NCBI RefSeq assembly: GCF_001865675.1
Contig: NZ_CP011319.1
Span: forward strand, 3,596,001 to 3,660,000
DNA: 64,000 nucleotides
Direction of reading: 5' to 3'
Origin: Janthinobacterium sp. 1_2014MBL_MicDiv
GTDB lineage: Bacteria; Pseudomonadota; Gammaproteobacteria; Burkholderiales; Burkholderiaceae_D
Below the pieces are notes generated by a model. The model saw only the letters and a list, made by a program, of their open reading frames with translations. It was not told where the DNA came from and ran no database searches. The position numbers and the translations under genes are program-made. Positions within the stretch are counted from its first letter, which is position 1. Each line of letters opens with the position of its first letter. Below are positions 62,846-64,000 of the stretch, piece by piece.

Positions 62846-64000
62846 ATGATGCAATCGACTACCACCGTCTTCTCTTCTTCGCGCCAGCCCGCCTTGCGCC
62901 CCCTCCCCCACCTGCTACAGATCGCCCTGCTCAGCCTTGCCGCCGGCGTGGCCGTGCCGGCGCTGGCGGCCGACACGGCGCCGGCCGACACCGCCGCGAC
63001 CATGCCGGCCGTTACCGTGATAGGCCAGTCGACGGCGACGACGGAAGGCACGCAGTCGTACACGGCGGGCGAAACGCGCAGCGCCACGCGCATGGAGCTG
63101 TCGCTGCGCGAGACGCCGCAATCGGTCAGCGTCATCACGCGCCAGCTGCTCGATGACCTGGGCGCCGTGCGCCTGGACCAGGCGCTGGCGCAAACGACGG
63201 GCATCCAGGTAGGCCAGAACGATACGGAGCGCACGACGTTTTACGCGCGCGGCTTCGGCATCAACAATATCCAGATCGACGGCATGGCGCGCGGCGGCAA
63301 TGCGCCGCTGCAAGACACGATCCTATACGACCGCATCGAAGTGATACGCGGCGCCACGGGCTTGATGGGCGGCAAGGGCGACCCGTCGGCCACCATCAAC
63401 ATGGTACGCAAGCGGCCGACCAGGGAATTCCAGGCCAGCGCCGGCCTCATCATGGGTCGCTGGGACGACCAGCGCTTCGAGGCCGACCTCTCCACGCCCC
63501 TGAATGCGGACGGCAGCGTGCGCGCCCGCACCGCCCTGGCCTGGCAAAAACGCGATTCCTACCTGGACATGTACCACGAACGCAAGACGGTCGGCATGGT
63601 CATCGTCGAGGCGGACTTGCGTCCTGGCAGCCTGCTGACGGCGGGCGTCGACTTCCAGGATAACAAGCCCACGGGCGCCACCTGGGGCGCCGTGCCCTAC
63701 TGGAACGCGGATGGCAGCCTGGCCAACTTGCCGCGCAATACCAGCTTCACGACGCCATGGAGCACCTGGGCCAACAAGCAGCACACGGTCTTCACTTCGT
63801 TGGACCAGCGCCTGCCCGGCAACTGGAATATGCACCTCGGTTATGCGCGCACGGAAAGCACGAACCGCACCACCGTCGCCTACGCGGGCGCCGGCCATCC
63901 CGACCCGGCCACGGGTGCAGGCATGCGCCTGTGGACGGGCGCCTGGGGCGCCGGCAAGAACACGGGCGACAATTTCGACGTCTACGCCAGCGGCCCCTTC
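62846..64000 (+). CDS. TonB-dependent siderophore receptor, 3' truncated by the window end
   Basis: The frame is open from ATG 62846 to base 64000 without a stop (385 codons). GGAAA precedes the ATG. Signal peptide ends near ALAAD; then a VTVIGQS TonB-box-like segment, plug motifs LRETPQSVSVITRQLLDDLG, RTTFYARGFGINNIQIDGM and YDRIEVIRGATGLMGGKGDPSATINMVRKRP, and the first barrel strands. The KGDPSATINMVRKRP block points to the FhuE/FpvA-type (coprogen/pyoverdine-like) class. A strong Fur box controls it. Confidence 0.93.
   Translation, partial: MMQSTTTVFSSSRQPALRPLPHLLQIALLSLAAGVAVPALAADTAPADTAATMPAVTVIGQSTATTEGTQSYTAGETRSATRMELSLRETPQSVSVITRQLLDDLGAVRLDQALAQTTGIQVGQNDTERTTFYARGFGINNIQIDGMARGGNAPLQDTILYDRIEVIRGATGLMGGKGDPSATINMVRKRPTREFQASAGLIMGRWDDQRFEADLSTPLNADGSVRARTALAWQKRDSYLDMYHERKTVGMVIVEADLRPGSLLTAGVDFQDNKPTGATWGAVPYWNADGSLANLPRNTSFTTPWSTWANKQHTVFTSLDQRLPGNWNMHLGYARTESTNRTTVAYAGAGHPDPATGAGMRLWTGAWGAGKNTGDNFDVYASGPF

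Overview
The window is about 64 kb of GC-rich betaproteobacterial chromosome. It most resembles Janthinobacterium or a close Oxalobacteraceae relative. The reasons are a subclass B3 metallo-beta-lactamase of the THIN-B type (first described in Janthinobacterium lividum), a glucokinase fused to a HexR/RpiR-type regulator (a Burkholderiales arrangement), and gts-type glucose ABC genes. I see no rRNA, tRNA, CRISPR array, insertion sequence or prophage. It reads as ordinary chromosome with very tight gene packing.

Region 1 (1-17.0 kb) is a sugar uptake and catabolism block. A truncated ABC operon (permease, ATPase, LamB-like porin) runs on the + strand. After a secreted ParB-like protein and a TraB/GumN-like protein comes a second module on the - strand: LamB-like porin, then gtsA-gtsB-gtsC-ATPase. 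The divergent + strand carries the glucokinase-HexR fusion and a LacI-family regulator. Facing them are a PfkB-family kinase and an AGE-family epimerase/isomerase with a perfect 16-bp palindrome before the epimerase start. Together these could import glucose/mannose-type sugars, isomerise and phosphorylate them, and sense the products.

Region 2 (17-33.7 kb) holds two Sel1-repeat proteins, a DUF1090 protein, a valine-catabolism operon (branched-chain amino acid binding protein, mmsA, mmsB) with a divergent LysR regulator, an isochorismatase-fold hydrolase, an unusual 625-aa protein, a Fur-box-controlled TonB receptor followed by a DUF1624 membrane protein, a LysR/quinone-oxidoreductase divergent pair and a small TPR-like protein.

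Region 3 (33.7-36.9 kb) is the most interesting part. It is a three-gene beta-lactam response operon: a BlaI-type repressor, an M56 (BlaR1-type) membrane protease whose outer domain is a complete S11 D-Ala-D-Ala carboxypeptidase instead of the usual class-D-like sensor, and a B3 metallo-beta-lactamase. In front of blaI, four CTAG tetramers lie exactly 14 bp apart, which looks like an operator array.

Region 4 (37-50.3 kb) holds an LRR-like unknown protein, DUF3422, a TetR/Bcr-CflA efflux pair with duplicated operators, a copper-delivery cluster (AraC-like regulator, DUF2946, SCO1, PCuAC), a Crp-family regulator divergent from an acyl-CoA ligase, a DHA2-type MFS pump, a periplasmic RNase T2 and ilvE.

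Region 5 (50.4-64 kb) is dominated by iron: a Fur-family regulator, a FecI-FecR-FecA surface-signalling operon followed by a second siderophore receptor, a divergent PepSY/flavodoxin reductase, and a final siderophore receptor cut by the window end. Fur boxes overlap recognisable promoters. A bacteriohemerythrin with an FNR-like box upstream lies between them.
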